Source: Bacteroidota bacterium
GTDB taxonomy: Bacteria; Bacteroidota; Bacteroidia; Flavobacteriales_D; Crocinitomicaceae
Reading direction: 5' to 3'
Length of the DNA: 6,884 nt
Assembly: GCA_016866375.1 (NCBI GenBank)
Contig: VGMK01000114.1
Span: forward strand, 1 to 6,884
Every line of letters begins with the position of its first letter. Position 1 is the stretch's first letter. A program made the position numbers and the translations under genes. The notes under the pieces were generated by a model. That model searched no databases, had not been told where the DNA came from, and saw only the letters and a list, made by a program, of their open reading frames with translations. This document shows positions 6,140 through 6,884 of this stretch, piece after piece.

Positions 6140-6884
6140 TTAATATTCTATAACCGTGCCTGCCCAAGAATAACCCACACCAAAACCCAAAATCATTACT
6201 TTATTTCCTTTTTTTAATTTTCCTTCCTTTACTGCGTGATACATGGCAATGGGAATAGAGCACGAAACGGTATTGCCAATTTCTGAAAAATAAGTGTAAA
6301 ATTTATTTTCCGGAATTTTGCACTTACGCCTGAGAGCGGTTAGAATAAAATCACTTGCCTGATGCAGTATAAAAAGATCAATATCTTGGAATGCTAAACC
6401 ATTTTTCTGGAGGACATTTTTGACCAGCACAGGGACTTTTTGCAGGGAAAATCGTGCTATTTCTAAACCATTCATTTCCATCCGACCAAAAGATAATTTA
6501 CCGGGTTCAGCCTTAAATTTCTTCAACCAGGTTTCATCAATTTGTTGCCGCGTGGAACCTTGTCTTACAATAAGATTTTCAGCACCTGAACCATCGGTAC
6601 CGAAACAAAAACGACCAATTTTACCAGAGGAAGAATTTTCAACAACTACTGCTGCACCTGCATCGCCAAAAATTGCACGCAATTCAAAATCTCTGGAATG
6701 AATGACAGAACTCGGTATATCAGCAGTAATAAATAAAACACATGTTGCATTTTCACAAATAAGCGCCGCTTTTGCTGCACTCAATCCATAGACAAAACCA
6801 GCACAACCCATTGGCATATCCATGCAAGCACAATCCTCCTTCAATCCTAGTCTGTAATGTAAGGTACTCGATGTTGTTGGCGCT
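6140..6884 (-). CDS. 3-oxoacyl-ACP synthase III-like enzyme, 5' part outside the window
   Basis: The frame stays open to the window edge. The TTG at 6844 is not a real start, because the codons upstream (6845-6883) still encode family sequence (APTTSSTLHYRLG, leading into LKED). About 247 codons are present, roughly the C-terminal two thirds to three quarters of a normal enzyme. The triad is complete: Cys in PMGCAGFVYG (codon 6803-6805), His in ILHQAS (6362-6364) and Asn in IGNTVSCS (6272-6274). FGDAG and GFGVGYSWA are shared with the synthase two genes downstream, but the rest differs a lot. It is the first visible gene of the operon, 14 bp ahead of the carrier protein. Two intact synthases in one operon suggest different substrates or steps, or one acting as an acyltransferase. 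Confidence 0.92.
   Translation of the reverse strand, partial: APTTSSTLHYRLGLKEDCACMDMPMGCAGFVYGLSAAKAALICENATCVLFITADIPSSVIHSRDFELRAIFGDAGAAVVVENSSSGKIGRFCFGTDGSGAENLIVRQGSTRQQIDETWLKKFKAEPGKLSFGRMEMNGLEIARFSLQKVPVLVKNVLQKNGLAFQDIDLFILHQASDFILTALRRKCKIPENKFYTYFSEIGNTVSCSIPIAMYHAVKEGKLKKGNKVMILGFGVGYSWAGTVIEY

Noticed and set aside
6420..6701. Plus-strand 93-codon frame inside the right-edge synthase gene
   Set aside because: Fully covered by a confident gene on the minus strand, and its translation resembles no protein.
6842..6844. TTG as the start of the right-edge synthase
   Set aside because: Upstream codons to the window edge remain open and encode conserved family sequence, so the gene is cut by the window and not short.

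Overview
This AT-rich window looks like a Bacteroidota chromosome. The left edge is the 5' end of a 16S rRNA gene on the minus strand. Its promoter matches the Bacteroidota -33/-7 pattern (TTG, 19 nt, TATCTTTG). Most genes lack a Shine-Dalgarno sequence, and one lipoprotein resembles a family common in that phylum. I cannot name a genus from the sequence.

Layout. Positions 1-36 are the start of 16S rRNA (minus), preceded by a leader of about 200 nt and its promoter near 243-273. The leader holds a boxA-like element and, unexpectedly, a hairpin plus U8 tract that looks like an intrinsic terminator. Upstream on the same strand is a two-gene unit of unknown function: a 64-aa basic protein (860-1054) and a 181-aa protein with two membrane segments (308-853). 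Divergent from these is a complete ABC-F ATPase of 633 aa (1182-3083, plus). After a 265-bp spacer comes a plus-strand pair: a lipoprotein with a degenerate Rieske-like domain (3349-3774) and a [2Fe-2S] ferredoxin of the adrenodoxin type (3786-4109).

The right part (4110-6884, minus) is one tightly packed operon that runs in from beyond the right edge. In transcription order it holds a ketoacyl-ACP synthase III-like enzyme (5' part missing), a small acyl carrier protein, a second ketoacyl-ACP synthase III-like enzyme, and a FabG-like short-chain dehydrogenase. The genes overlap or nearly touch (14-bp gap, 1-nt overlap, 8-nt overlap), so they are probably translated together. Both synthases keep the Cys-His-Asn triad and the dehydrogenase keeps Ser-Tyr-Lys. 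The set could load an acyl group on a dedicated carrier, extend it once or transfer it, and reduce the beta-keto group. The sequence does not show the final product. Acyl decoration of a surface polysaccharide or amino sugar, or a small specialised lipid, are the likeliest guesses. This operon is the best candidate for an undescribed pathway here, and its remaining genes should lie past position 6884. Its last gene and the ferredoxin converge with abutting stop codons.
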